DNA of 17,922 nucleotides from CADCTB01 sp035494015 (GCA_035494015.1 DATJHJ010000116.1:1-17922); one strand, 5' to 3'. Positions 6,219-13,699 are shown, counted from the stretch's first letter. A program made the numbers and translations. The notes: a model not told the origin generated them from the sequence alone.

Positions 6219-6589
6219 GCACCCAGAACGACTCCAACGGGGCCCTCCCCCGCCACTACCTGAAGCCCTGCCTGCTGCTGCTGCTGGCCGAGGGCCCCTC
6301 CCACGGCTACGAGCTGCTGGAGCAGGTGCGCCGCATGGGCATCAAGGGCGCCGAACCGGGGGGGCTGTACCGGTACCTGCGGGCCATGGAGAAGGAGGAG
6401 ATGGTCTCCTCGTGGTGGGAGCCGTCCCAGGCCGGCCCGGCCCGGCGCACCTACGTGCTGACCGAGCAGGGCCGCAAGGGCCTCAACGAGTCGGTCCAGT
6501 CCCTGCGCGACGTGCGGGAGATCCTCGTCAGCCTGCTCGACCGCTACGACACCCTTCCCAACCGGGCCGGCTCAAGTTCCCGGTCCTGA
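6215..6589 (+). CDS. PadR-family transcriptional regulator (copy 2)
   Basis: The 124-residue protein has the PadR winged helix: LPRHYLKPCLLLLLAEGPSH, GYELLEQV, EPGGLYRYLRAMEKEEMVSS and GPARRTYVLTEQG, then a C-terminal helix for dimerisation. It is clearly paralogous to the PadR at 1135-1518; the two share PGGLYR-LR-ME and the WWE...GPARR wing in register. Its ATG lies in the ATGA overlap with the Cys-cluster gene, so the two should be made together. It ends 55 bases before hypC. It may repress its own promoter at 5743-5763, the divergent acyl-CoA dehydrogenase operon, or the hydrogenase promoter through the shared element. The ligand is unknown. Confidence 0.9.
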   Translation: MSTQNDSNGALPRHYLKPCLLLLLAEGPSHGYELLEQVRRMGIKGAEPGGLYRYLRAMEKEEMVSSWWEPSQAGPARRTYVLTEQGRKGLNESVQSLRDVREILVSLLDRYDTLPNRAGSSSRS

Positions 6590-6593
6590 ACCG

Positions 6594-6617
6594 TTCCCCA
6601 GGTGCGAGACTGGGGGA
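6594..6617 (+). other. RNA hairpin between padR copy 2 and hypC
   Basis: CCCCAG (6596-6601) pairs with CTGGGG (6610-6615) around an eight-base loop, extended by one G-U and one A-T pair. It lies in the short gap before hypC and is followed by a weak T-run (GTTTTC). It could lower read-through from the regulator genes into hypC or protect the hypC message end. Function is unproven. Confidence 0.35.
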
Positions 6618-6644
6618 GATCCGTTTTCAATTGGAGGTTTGCTG

Positions 6645-6923
6645 ATGTGTCTCGGGATTCCCGGCCAGATCGTCGAGATCGTGGACCCGGCCGACCAGCG
6701 GGCGACGGTCGATGTCGACGGTGTGCGGCGTGAGGTCAACGTCGGCCTGGTCATGGGCGACGCCGGCGGCATCAAGGTCGGCGACTGGGTCCTGATCCAC
6801 GTCGGCTTCGCCATGACCAAGATCGACGAGGAGGAGGCGGCCAGCACCCTCGACTTCATCAAGCAGCTGGGCCGCATCTACGACGACGAGATGCGCGACT
6901 TCTCGGCGGAGGCGCCACTGTGA
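6645..6923 (+). CDS. hypC: Hydrogenase maturation chaperone HypC
   Basis: The 92-residue protein begins MCLGIPGQIVEIVD, the family signature. Cys 2, exposed after Met removal, is needed for binding HypD and the hydrogenase large-subunit precursor. The V-D-V-D-G-V-R-R-E-V-N-V beta-barrel strand and GDWVLIHVGFAMTKIDEEEA complete the OB-like fold, and its length is typical. HypC carries the Fe(CN)2CO unit together with HypD and delivers it to the large subunit in the cytoplasm. The ATG at 6645 is chosen over the in-frame TTG at 6639 because the essential Cys must follow the start Met, and TGGAGG lies seven bases upstream. It is first of the hypC-D-E-F run, 55 bases before hypD. Confidence 0.97.
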   Translation: MCLGIPGQIVEIVDPADQRATVDVDGVRREVNVGLVMGDAGGIKVGDWVLIHVGFAMTKIDEEEAASTLDFIKQLGRIYDDEMRDFSAEAPL

Positions 6924-6978
6924 GCGCCGGCCGGAGTGCAGCGGAGGCCGGCGGCGAGCGCCTGTCGGGAGGGTCACA

Positions 6979-8121
6979 GTGAAGTTCGTCGACGAGTACC
7001 GGGACCCCGCCGCCGCTCGCACCATCCTCAGTCACATCACCGAGCTGGCCCAGGACGGGCACTACAAGTTCATGGAGGTGTGTGGCGGCCACACCCACAC
7101 CATCTACAAGCACGGGATCGAGAACGTGCTGCCGGAGACCGTCGAGCTGGTCCACGGCCCGGGTTGCCCAGTCTGCGTCATCCCCATGGGCCGGGTCGAC
7201 GACGCCATCGCCGTGGCCGAGACGCCCGGGGTGATCTTCACGTCCTTCGGCGACATGATGCGGGTGCCCGGGGGCAACGGCAACCTGCTGGAGGCCAAGG
7301 CCCGGGGGGCCGACGTGCGGATGGTCTACTCCCCGCTCGACGCCCTGCGCATCGCCATCGCCAACCCCGACAAGCAGGTGATCTTCTTCGCCGTCGGCTT
7401 CGAGACCACCGCCCCGTCGACCGCGGTCACCCTGCTGAAGGCCCGGGAGAAGGGCGTCGCCAACTTCAGCCTGTTCTGCAACCACGTCACGATCGTCCCC
7501 CCGCTGAAGGCCATCCTGGAATCGCCCGACCTGCGCCTCAACGGTTTCCTCGGCCCAGGCCACGTGTCGACCGTCATCGGGCAGCGGCCCTACCGCTTCG
7601 TGCCCAAGACGTACAACCTGCCCCTGGTCACCGCCGGCTTCGAGCCCCTCGACATCCTCCAAGCCATCCTGATGCTCCTCCGCCAGATCGACGAGGGCCG
7701 GTGCGAGGTCGAGAACCAGTACACCCGGGCCGTGCCCGAGCAGGGCAACCAGAAGGCCCTGGAGGTCATCAACACCGTCTTCGAGCTGCGCCCCCACTTC
7801 GAGTGGCGGGGCCTGGGCTTCATCTCCCAGTCCGCCCTCAAGCTGCGGGAGGAGTTCGCCCCCTGGGACGCCGAGCTCAAGTTCTCGGTGCCGGGCGTGC
7901 GGGTGGCCGACCCCAAGGCGTGCCAGTGCGGGGAGGTGCTCAAGGGCGTCATCAAGCCCTGGGAGTGCAAGGTGTTCGGCACCGCCTGCACCCCGGAGAC
8001 CCCGATCGGCACGTGCATGGTCTCCTCCGAGGGCGCCTGCGCCGCCTATTACAACTACGGCCGCTTCACCAAGCACCAGACCGTGCCCGTCGAGCTGACG
8101 AGGACGCCGCAGCCGGCATGA
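6979..8121 (+). CDS. hypD: Hydrogenase maturation protein HypD
   Basis: The 380-residue protein is full-length HypD, the iron-sulfur scaffold on which the Fe(CN)2CO group of [NiFe]-hydrogenase is built with HypC. FMEVCGGHTHTIYKHGI contains C35 and the GGHTH loop, GPGCPVCVIP has C63 and C66, and SFGDMMRVPG and AVGFETTAPSTA are conserved blocks. The C-terminal ACQCGEVLKG, WECKVFGTACTPETPIGTCM and SSEGACAAYY supply the [4Fe-4S] cysteines. Translation starts at GTG 6979 after GGGAGGG a few bases upstream. The stop overlaps the hypE ATG as ATGA, which fits the known HypC-HypD-HypE complex being made in step. Confidence 0.97.
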   Translation: MKFVDEYRDPAAARTILSHITELAQDGHYKFMEVCGGHTHTIYKHGIENVLPETVELVHGPGCPVCVIPMGRVDDAIAVAETPGVIFTSFGDMMRVPGGNGNLLEAKARGADVRMVYSPLDALRIAIANPDKQVIFFAVGFETTAPSTAVTLLKAREKGVANFSLFCNHVTIVPPLKAILESPDLRLNGFLGPGHVSTVIGQRPYRFVPKTYNLPLVTAGFEPLDILQAILMLLRQIDEGRCEVENQYTRAVPEQGNQKALEVINTVFELRPHFEWRGLGFISQSALKLREEFAPWDAELKFSVPGVRVADPKACQCGEVLKGVIKPWECKVFGTACTPETPIGTCMVSSEGACAAYYNYGRFTKHQTVPVELTRTPQPA

Positions 8122-9209
8122 GCGACGACGACGGCCACTCCCACGAGGACGAAGTCCTCGAGCGAATAGAGGCGTGGCGGCGGCGGCGGCCCAAGCTCAA
8201 GGACGAGTTCATCAACTCGGCCCACGGGGCCGGGGGCAAGGCGTCCGCCGCCCTCATCGACGCCGTGTTCCTCGAGGCGTTCCGGAACAAGTCGCTGGAG
8301 ACCATGGCCGACGGGGCCGTGCTGGAGCTGCCCTCGGGCGACCGGGTGGCCTTCTCCACCGACGGCTACGTCGTCAAGCCCCGCCGCTTCCCCGGTGGAT
8401 CGGTGGGCGACCTGGCCGTGAACGGCACGGTCAACGACCTGGCCATGATGGGGGCCGTCCCCCAGTGGATCTCCGCCGCCTTCGTCATCGAGGACGGCTT
8501 CTCCATCACCGAGCTGCGGGATCTGGTGGCCGACATGGCCGCCGCCGCCCTGAAGGCCGGCGTCCAGATCGTCACCGGCGACACCAAGGTGGTCAACAAA
8601 GGCGCCTGCGACGGCGTGTACATCACCACCGCCGGCGTGGGCGTGATCCCCCCCGGGGTGCACCTGGACGCCAAGTCCGTCCGCCCGGGCGACAAGGTGC
8701 TGGTCTCGGGCAAGATCGGCGACCACGGCGTGGCCGTGCTCATCGCCCGGGGCGAGCTGGCCCTGGAGGCCGACATCCCCACCGACTCGGCCCCCCTGGG
8801 CGAGCTGGTCGAGCACCTGCTGGCCGCCGCCCCCAACACCCGCTTCCTGCGCGACCCCACCCGCGGCGGCGTGGCCACCGTCCTGAACGAGCTGGCCCGG
8901 GAGGCCGAGGTCGGGGTGGTGGTGCAGGAGTCGGCCCTGCCCGTCCGCAACATCGTCAACGGGGCGTGCGAGATCCTGGGCATCGACCCGCTGTACGTGG
9001 CCAACGAGGGCAAGCTGGTCGCCGTCGTCCCCGCCGAGGAGGCCGACGCCGCCCTGGCCGCCATGCAGGCCCACCCCTTCGGGGTCGACGCCGCCGTCAT
9101 CGGGGAGATCCGGGAGGACCCGCCCGGGATCGTCATCCTCAACACTGGTTTCGGGGGCAACCGCATCGTCGACATGCTGGTCGGCGACCCCCTCCCCCGC
9201 ATCTGTTAG
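8118..9209 (+). CDS. hypE: Hydrogenase maturation protein HypE
   Basis: The 363-residue protein belongs to the PurM-like ATP-binding family. HypE takes the carbamoyl group delivered by HypF onto its C-terminal Cys and dehydrates it to a thiocyanate that supplies the CN ligands. The required C-terminus PRIC is intact (C363). Other family blocks are INSAHGAGGKAS, STDGYVVKPRRFPGGSVGDL, AVNGTVNDLAMMGA, VTGDTKVVNKG, RDPTRGGVATVLNELA and NEGKLVAVV. An additional His/Asp/Glu-rich N-terminus (MSDDDGHSHEDE) precedes the core. It starts in an ATGA overlap with hypD and ends eight bases before the GTG of hypF, its functional partner. Confidence 0.97.
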   Translation: MSDDDGHSHEDEVLERIEAWRRRRPKLKDEFINSAHGAGGKASAALIDAVFLEAFRNKSLETMADGAVLELPSGDRVAFSTDGYVVKPRRFPGGSVGDLAVNGTVNDLAMMGAVPQWISAAFVIEDGFSITELRDLVADMAAAALKAGVQIVTGDTKVVNKGACDGVYITTAGVGVIPPGVHLDAKSVRPGDKVLVSGKIGDHGVAVLIARGELALEADIPTDSAPLGELVEHLLAAAPNTRFLRDPTRGGVATVLNELAREAEVGVVVQESALPVRNIVNGACEILGIDPLYVANEGKLVAVVPAEEADAALAAMQAHPFGVDAAVIGEIREDPPGIVILNTGFGGNRIVDMLVGDPLPRIC

Positions 9210-9217
9210 TCCCGGCC

Positions 9218-11662
9218 GTGCCCGAGCGCCGGCGCATCAGGGTGACCGGCACGGTCCAGGGCGTCGGGTTCCGACCGTTCGTGTACCGGCTGGCCACGGA
9301 CCTGGCCCTGGCCGGGTGGGTCGGCAACGACAGCCGGGGGGTGATCCTGGAGGCCGAGGGGCCGGTCGAAGCGCTGGACCGGCTGGCGGCAAGGATCGGG
9401 GCCGAGGCGCCGCCGCTGGCGCGGGTCGAGTCGGTCCAGGTGGAGGCCGTGGTCCCGCCGACCGGCGAGGGCGGGTTCACCGTGGTCGACAGCCGGGCCG
9501 CGGGGTCGCCGGCGGTGGCGGTGCCGGTCGACGTGGCCACCTGCGACGACTGCCTGCGGGAGATGGCCGACCCCGCCGACCGCCGGTTCGGCTACCCCTT
9601 CACCAACTGCACCAACTGCGGGCCCCGTTACACGATCATCCGCTCGATCCCCTACGACCGGGCCTCGACCACCATGGCCGGCTTCGTCATGTGCGCCGAC
9701 TGCCGGCGGGAGTACGAGGACCCCGGCGACCGGCGGTTCCACGCCGAGCCCACCTGCTGCCCGGTGTGCGGCCCCGAGCTCAGCCTCCTGCGGCCGGACG
9801 GCGGCGTGCTGGCCAAGGCCGCCGACGCCCTGGACGCCGCCGTGGCCCTGCTGGTGGCGGGCCGGATCCTGGCCGTGAAGGGCCTCGGCGGCTATCACCT
9901 GGCCTGCGACGCCGCCGACCCGGCGGCGGTGGCCGAGCTGCGCCGGCGCAAGCACCGGGACGACAAGCCCTTCGCCCTCATGGTCCCCGACGTCGACGCG
10001 GCCCGGGCGCTCTGCGACCTGGGGGAGGAGGCGGTGGCCGCCCTGGCCTCGCCCCGGCGGCCCATCGTCCTCGCCCCCCGCCGGCCGGACGCCCCCGTCG
10101 CCCCCGGCGTGGCCCCCAACCTGCCCGAGCTGGGGCTCATGCTGGCCTACACCCCCCTGCACGTCCTGCTCATGGCCGGCACGCACCGGGCCCTGGTGAT
10201 GACCAGCGGCAACCTGTCCGACGAGCCCATCGCCCACGACGACGCCGACGCCCTGGCCCGCCTCGGCCCCATGGTCGACGCCATCCTGACCCACGACCGG
10301 GCCATCTACATCCGCTGCGACGACTCTGTTGTGCGCTCGGGCACCCGGGGCTCTGTTTCCCCGGCGGGCACCCGGGTCCTACGGACCTCGCCCGCCGGTG
10401 GCGGCGGGGGCTCTGTTTCCCCGGCGGGCACCCGGGTCCTGCGGACCACGCCCGCCGGTGCCGGCGGGGGCCCCAGCCCCGCCGGCGCGCCGGAACCGGA
10501 TCACCGCGGGACCGTACAGATGGTGCGGCGGTCGCGGGGGTATGCGCCCGAGCCCATCGGGCTGCCGACGACGGCCCGCCAACACGTGCTGGCGGTGGGG
10601 GCGGAGCTGAAGAGCACGGTGGCGGTGGCCAAGGGCGACACCGTGGTGGCCAGCCACCACATCGGCGACCTGGAGCACCTGGCCGCCTACCGGTCGTTCC
10701 TGCAGGCCGTCGACCACCTGTGCTCGCTCACCGGGGTGACCCCGGCCGTCGTGGCCCACGACCTGCACCCGGAGTACCTGTCGACCAAGTTCGCCGCCGA
10801 CCTGGACCTGCCCGCGGTCGGGGTCCAGCACCACCACGCCCACATCGCCTCCTGCCTGGTCGAGCACGGCCGGACCGAGCCCGTGCTGGGCGTGGCCTTC
10901 GACGGGCTGGGCCTGGGGACGGACGGCACGGCCTGGGGCGGCGAGCTGCTGGTGGCCGACCTCGGCTCCTTCCGCCGGGTGGGCCACCTCCGCACGGTCT
11001 CCCTGCCCGGCGGCGACCGGGCGGCGCGCGAGCCGTGGCGGATGGCGGTGGCGTGGCTGGCCGAGACCCTCGGTGCCGAGGCCGCCGAGCGGTACGGGCG
11101 CACCGCCGACGACCGGTGGGCCGCCGTGCTGGCCCTCGCCCTGCGCCCCGACGCCCTGCGCACCTCCAGCGCCGGCCGGCTGTTCGACGCCGTGGCCGCC
11201 CTCCTGGGCCTGCGCCGCCAGATCACCTACGAGGCCCAGGCCGCCATCGAGCTGGAGTCGGCCGCCGCCGGGCAACCCCTGGCCGGCCCGGGCGGCTACG
11301 AGCTGGACCTGGTCGACGGGCCGGACGGCACCCTCGTCCTCGACCCCAGCCCGCTGCTGGCCACCGTCGTGGCCGAGCATCGTCGGGGCGCCCCCACCCC
11401 GGCGGTGGCGGCCGGGTTCCACGCCGGGCTGGGCCGGGGGGTGGCGGCCGCCGCCGCCCGGGCCGCGGCCGAGAACGGGCTCGACACCGTCGCCCTCAGC
11501 GGCGGCGTGTTCCAGAACGCCCGGCTGACCGCGGTGGTCGCCGGCGAGCTGGAGCGGGCCGGGCTGGCCGTGCTCGTGCACCACCGCCTGCCCCCCAACG
11601 ACGGCGGCGTGAGCGTGGGCCAGGCCGCGGTGGCCGCCTGGCGGGGCTCGCTCGGTTCGTAG
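9218..11662 (+). CDS. hypF: Carbamoyltransferase HypF with an in-frame repeat insertion
   Basis: The 814-residue protein makes the carbamoyl group from carbamoyl phosphate and ATP and passes it to HypE. Domains in order are acylphosphatase (GTVQGVGFRPFVY, ~5-95), two zinc-finger-like units (C109-DDC...NCTNCG; MCADC...CCPVCG, to ~190), a YrdC-like domain (AVKGLGGYHLACD, RRRKHRDDKPFALM), and a Kae1-like domain (VQHHHAHIASCLVEHG, AFDGLGLGTDGTAWGGE, LSGGVFQNARL). All key motifs are intact. Residues 374-436, between DDSVVR and RRSRGYAPEP, replace a linker that is normally only several residues long. They consist of Gly/Ser/Pro-rich repeats encoded by a tandem 60-bp element. The start is probably GTG 9218, eight bases after hypE and lacking its own clear ribosome site; GTG 9242 is less likely because it cuts into the first strand. 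Confidence 0.95.
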   Translation: MPERRRIRVTGTVQGVGFRPFVYRLATDLALAGWVGNDSRGVILEAEGPVEALDRLAARIGAEAPPLARVESVQVEAVVPPTGEGGFTVVDSRAAGSPAVAVPVDVATCDDCLREMADPADRRFGYPFTNCTNCGPRYTIIRSIPYDRASTTMAGFVMCADCRREYEDPGDRRFHAEPTCCPVCGPELSLLRPDGGVLAKAADALDAAVALLVAGRILAVKGLGGYHLACDAADPAAVAELRRRKHRDDKPFALMVPDVDAARALCDLGEEAVAALASPRRPIVLAPRRPDAPVAPGVAPNLPELGLMLAYTPLHVLLMAGTHRALVMTSGNLSDEPIAHDDADALARLGPMVDAILTHDRAIYIRCDDSVVRSGTRGSVSPAGTRVLRTSPAGGGGGSVSPAGTRVLRTTPAGAGGGPSPAGAPEPDHRGTVQMVRRSRGYAPEPIGLPTTARQHVLAVGAELKSTVAVAKGDTVVASHHIGDLEHLAAYRSFLQAVDHLCSLTGVTPAVVAHDLHPEYLSTKFAADLDLPAVGVQHHHAHIASCLVEHGRTEPVLGVAFDGLGLGTDGTAWGGELLVADLGSFRRVGHLRTVSLPGGDRAAREPWRMAVAWLAETLGAEAAERYGRTADDRWAAVLALALRPDALRTSSAGRLFDAVAALLGLRRQITYEAQAAIELESAAAGQPLAGPGGYELDLVDGPDGTLVLDPSPLLATVVAEHRRGAPTPAVAAGFHAGLGRGVAAAAARAAAENGLDTVALSGGVFQNARLTAVVAGELERAGLAVLVHHRLPPNDGGVSVGQAAVAAWRGSLGS
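10351..10470 (+). repeat. Tandem 60-bp hairpin-forming repeat inside hypF
   Basis: Two copies (10351-10410 and 10411-10470) differ at only three positions, and a degenerate third piece follows. Each copy folds as a long hairpin: CCGGCGGGC pairs with GCCCGCCGG (10361-10369 with 10390-10398; 10421-10429 with 10450-10458), and an inner GGTCC pairs with GGACC around three bases. Since 60 is a multiple of three, the copies add 20 codons each without breaking the frame (GSVSPAGTRVLR repeated in the protein). This looks like a REP-type palindromic element that has inserted and duplicated. Confidence 0.85.
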
Positions 11663-11750
11663 CGGCCGCACCCCTCGGGTTACGCTTCCCACCTGTCCAT
11701 CACGGCGCCGTCATTTCCGACTTCGGGCGCCGGCATGAGAGGAGCAACAC

Positions 11751-12302
11751 ATCAACATCAAGAGTGGTTCACACGCGATCGGCCCCGAGAACGGCAAGCT
11801 GGTGATCAAGAGCTACAAGGACGGTATGGGCGCCAAGCTGGCCCACGACCTGATCTTGTCGCCCCGGCAGTGGAAGGGCACGCTGAACGTCGACGCCGAC
11901 AACCCGGCCGCCTCCAGCGCCACCCTTTCCATCGACGCTCGCTCGATCGAGATCCTCGAGGCCGTCGGCGGCATGAAGGGCCTGAGCGACAAGGACCGCA
12001 AGGACATCGGCAAGAACATCGACGAGAAGGTGCTGCAGACCGGCAAGTACCCGGAGCTGACCTTCGAGTCGACATCGGTGAGCGGCTCGGAGCCGAACTT
12101 CAACGTGGCCGGCAACATGACCATCACCGGCACCACCCGGCCGGTGAACGTGTCCCTCAACGTCAACGGGACCCAGATCACCGCGGCGACCAAGATCTCG
12201 CAGAAGGACTTCGGGATCAAGCCCTTCTCGGCCATGCTCGGCGCCATCAAGCTGCGTGACGACGTCGACTTCGAGTTGACCGTCGACCTGCCCTCGGCCT
12301 GA
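11751..12302 (+). CDS. YceI-family lipid-binding-fold protein, probable AUC start
   Basis: The protein matches the YceI family, beta-barrel proteins that bind isoprenoid-like or other lipids. KLAHDLIL, DARSIEILEAVGGMKGLSD, KYPELTFESTSV, GNMTITGTTRPVNVSLNV and KDFGIKPFSAMLGAIKLRDD are characteristic blocks. Actinobacterial relatives begin with a strand like 'I-x-x-G-x-H-x-x-G-P-E-N-G', present here as INIKSGSHAIGPENGKLVIK, encoded from ATC 11751. GAGGAG lies six bases upstream of that ATC, and no ATG, GTG or TTG occurs in frame between the stop at 11736 and GTG 11802. Starting at 11802 would delete the first strand. An inverted repeat CGGCGCC/GGCGCCG (11703-11709/11726-11732) precedes the ribosome site. 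No signal peptide is seen. It stands alone after hypF with its own leader. Confidence 0.8.
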   Translation: MNIKSGSHAIGPENGKLVIKSYKDGMGAKLAHDLILSPRQWKGTLNVDADNPAASSATLSIDARSIEILEAVGGMKGLSDKDRKDIGKNIDEKVLQTGKYPELTFESTSVSGSEPNFNVAGNMTITGTTRPVNVSLNVNGTQITAATKISQKDFGIKPFSAMLGAIKLRDDVDFELTVDLPSA

Positions 12303-12315
12303 GGCCGGACAGAAA

Positions 12316-12351
12316 AAAGGGCCCGGCCGGTGCAGACCGGCCGGGCCCTTT
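12316..12351. terminator. Strong bidirectional intrinsic terminator
   Basis: GGGCCCGGCCGGT (12319-12331) pairs perfectly with ACCGGCCGGGCCC (12336-12348) around the loop GCAG. AAA on the left and TTT on the right extend the stem to 16 bases. The A-run at 12313-12318 gives a U-tract for minus-strand transcripts, and CCCTTT serves the plus strand. It separates the convergent yceI-like gene and the gene ending at 12363. Confidence 0.9.
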
Positions 12352-12362
12352 CGCGTTCGGTG

Positions 12363-12902
12363 CTACCAGCCCTTGGTGCCGACCAGCTTGCCGTACACCT
12401 GGTGCAGGTGGTGGGACGTGGGCCGCTTCTTCACCTCGGACGGGCGGGGGACCTTCTCGTAGTCCCGGCGCAGCAGGCGGTAGTACACCCGGGCGTCCCG
12501 GTCGAAGGCGTCGCCGTGGATGTACGACCCGCCCTTGGGGTCAGGGGTGATCTCGCCCTGGTTCTGGGCCAGTATGCGGGCCGCCTCCTCGGGGGTGTTG
12601 GCCTCGGGCACGGAGGCCTTCATCAGGTCCATGACCGGGGCGAAGACCTGCTCCCACTCGGCGGCAGCGACGCGCTCGCGCTCGGCGGCGGTCGTCTCGC
12701 CCACGTCGAAGAAGGCCATGAGCCCACCCTTGGACTGCGAGCGGCGGGGCGCCGGTGTGTAGGGCGGCGGGTCGTAGCTGGCCGCGGGCTGGGGCTCCGT
12801 GGGCGGCTCGGCGGCGGCCGGCGCCGGGGCCGGGGCCGACCCCGAGACCGAGGGCGGCGCCCAGCCGGCGTCGTCCTTCTTGGACTTCCTCAGCTTCGGC
12901 AT
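12363..12902 (-). CDS. Hypothetical proline-rich protein
   Basis: I do not recognise this 179-residue protein. It has a basic start (MPKLRKSKKDDAGW), a low-complexity Pro/Ala linker (~residues 18-52), and a folded-looking C-terminal region of about 120 residues (GLMAFFDVGETTAAERERVA, WEQVFAPVMDLMKASVPEA, EEAARILAQNQ, DRDARVYYRLLRRDYEKVPR). No transmembrane segment or catalytic motif is seen. The start is one base after the stop of the small membrane protein gene upstream, so the two are probably co-transcribed. Its transcript ends at the strong terminator at 12316-12351. Codon use matches its neighbours. Confidence 0.7.
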   Translation of the reverse strand: MPKLRKSKKDDAGWAPPSVSGSAPAPAPAAAEPPTEPQPAASYDPPPYTPAPRRSQSKGGLMAFFDVGETTAAERERVAAAEWEQVFAPVMDLMKASVPEANTPEEAARILAQNQGEITPDPKGGSYIHGDAFDRDARVYYRLLRRDYEKVPRPSEVKKRPTSHHLHQVYGKLVGTKGW

Positions 12903-12903
12903 C

Positions 12904-13203
12904 TCAGGTGGCCGCCACGCGGCTGGTCGTGCCGTAGGCCTGCTGGAAGTCGGCCCCCGAGCGCTCGCCCCAGGCCAGGAGCTGCTTGGCCGCCTGGTCG
13001 ATGGCGGTCACGTCGTTGAGGATGATGCCCACGTACTTGGGCACCGGCTCCACCTGCGCGCAGATGGACTTGATCCCGACGATGACCGTGCCGAGGGTGA
13101 AGCTCACGTGGTTCAGCGTGGCGGCGATGATGATCAGGTAGAGGGCGATGGCGGCCACGATGATGGCCACCCCGAGAAGCGTCACGATCGTGGCTGCGCC
13201 CAT
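12904..13203 (-). CDS. Hypothetical single-span membrane protein (99 residues)
   Basis: Residues ~4-30 (ATIVTLLGVAIIVAAIALYL onward) form one strong membrane helix at the N-terminus. A predicted helical region follows (VGIKSICAQVEPVPKYVGII, NDVTAIDQAAKQLLAWGERS). The layout resembles small DUF948-like membrane-anchored helical proteins, but I cannot assign a family. AGGA lies upstream of the ATG at 13203. It shares an operon with the proline-rich protein downstream (one-base gap) and with another small membrane protein upstream (34-base gap) that has the same layout: one span, then a short soluble part. Confidence 0.7.
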   Translation of the reverse strand: MGAATIVTLLGVAIIVAAIALYLIIIAATLNHVSFTLGTVIVGIKSICAQVEPVPKYVGIILNDVTAIDQAAKQLLAWGERSGADFQQAYGTTSRVAAT

Positions 13204-13237
13204 CGTGTCCTTTCTGGTCGGAGAAGTAGGGGGGTCG

Positions 13238-13507
13238 TTACTGGGGCAGGAGCCGGGCCAGGGCCAGGCCGTAGCGGGTCACGTTGAGGCGGGCCGAACC
13301 GGTCAGCTCGCAGCTGCGGATGAGCGTGGGCACGCAGTCGAGGGTGCCGGTCAGCTTGACCCCGTGGTCGAGGATGTCGTCGACGTAGTTGCGGATCTCG
13401 AAGATGGGCCGCAGCACCCGGTTGAGGAAGAGGAGGCACACGGGGGCCACCACGGCGATGAGAACGAGATTCCCTAACCACCACAAAGCCACGGGCAAAA
13501 CCTCCAT
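13238..13507 (-). CDS. Hypothetical single-span membrane protein (89 residues)
   Basis: Residues ~5-30 (PVALWWLGNLVLIAVVAPVC onward) make one membrane helix. A soluble tail of about 55 residues follows (IFEIRNYVDDILDHGVKLTG, RLNVTRYGLALARLLPQ). It has no recognisable domain. It is the first gene of a three-gene minus-strand operon, and its layout is like that of the next gene, so the two may form a membrane pair. The ATG at 13507 has only a weak purine-rich site upstream. A region with repeated GAACATAGAG motifs lies before it. Confidence 0.65.
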   Translation of the reverse strand: MEVLPVALWWLGNLVLIAVVAPVCLLFLNRVLRPIFEIRNYVDDILDHGVKLTGTLDCVPTLIRSCELTGSARLNVTRYGLALARLLPQ

Positions 13508-13572
13508 AGCGCTCGGATTCCGACGGCGACCGGATTGTATGCCCCCGTTCAGAAGGGGCGAAAGAGTGTCGG

Positions 13573-13614
13573 GAACATAGAGCGATGACCGCCAGTGTTC
13601 TGAACATAGAGTGA
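13573..13614. repeat. Direct repeat and small palindrome upstream of the membrane-protein operon
   Basis: GAACATAGAGCGA (13573-13585) and GAACATAGAGTGA (13602-13614) are near-identical with a 29-base period. TGTTC-T-GAACA (13596-13606) is a perfect odd-length palindrome overlapping the second copy. They lie 66-107 bases before the ATG at 13507, where a promoter or operator for that minus-strand operon is expected. The rest of the 13508-13699 gap holds nothing I recognise. Confidence 0.4.
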
Positions 13615-13699
13615 CGGTGCATTCAGCAAATGACCGGGCGCGCCAAATGACGCTATTGGTGTGGAACCGCCCTCGCTGCGTGGCCGAACGGCCAGAACG

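Noticed and set aside
6859..8076. Long minus-strand open frame opposite hypD
   Set aside because: The plus strand encodes complete, conserved HypD; the antisense frame is low-complexity Gly/Asp/Val.
10351..10470. CRISPR-like array
   Set aside because: Only two adjacent copies without unique spacers, lying inside the hypF frame.
11735..12259. Open frame starting at ATG 11735 as the real gene before yceI
   Set aside because: It runs in another frame through the conserved YceI coding sequence and yields an Arg/Gln-rich product with no family motifs.
13573..13614. LexA/SOS box from the GAAC and GTTC half-sites
   Set aside because: The actinobacterial SOS box has GAAC then GTTC four bases apart; here the order is GTTC-T-GAAC.
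13182..13622. Minus-strand open frame covering the small membrane protein region
   Set aside because: It competes with the 89-residue membrane protein, which has a coherent membrane helix; the longer frame is Arg/Pro-rich without structure.
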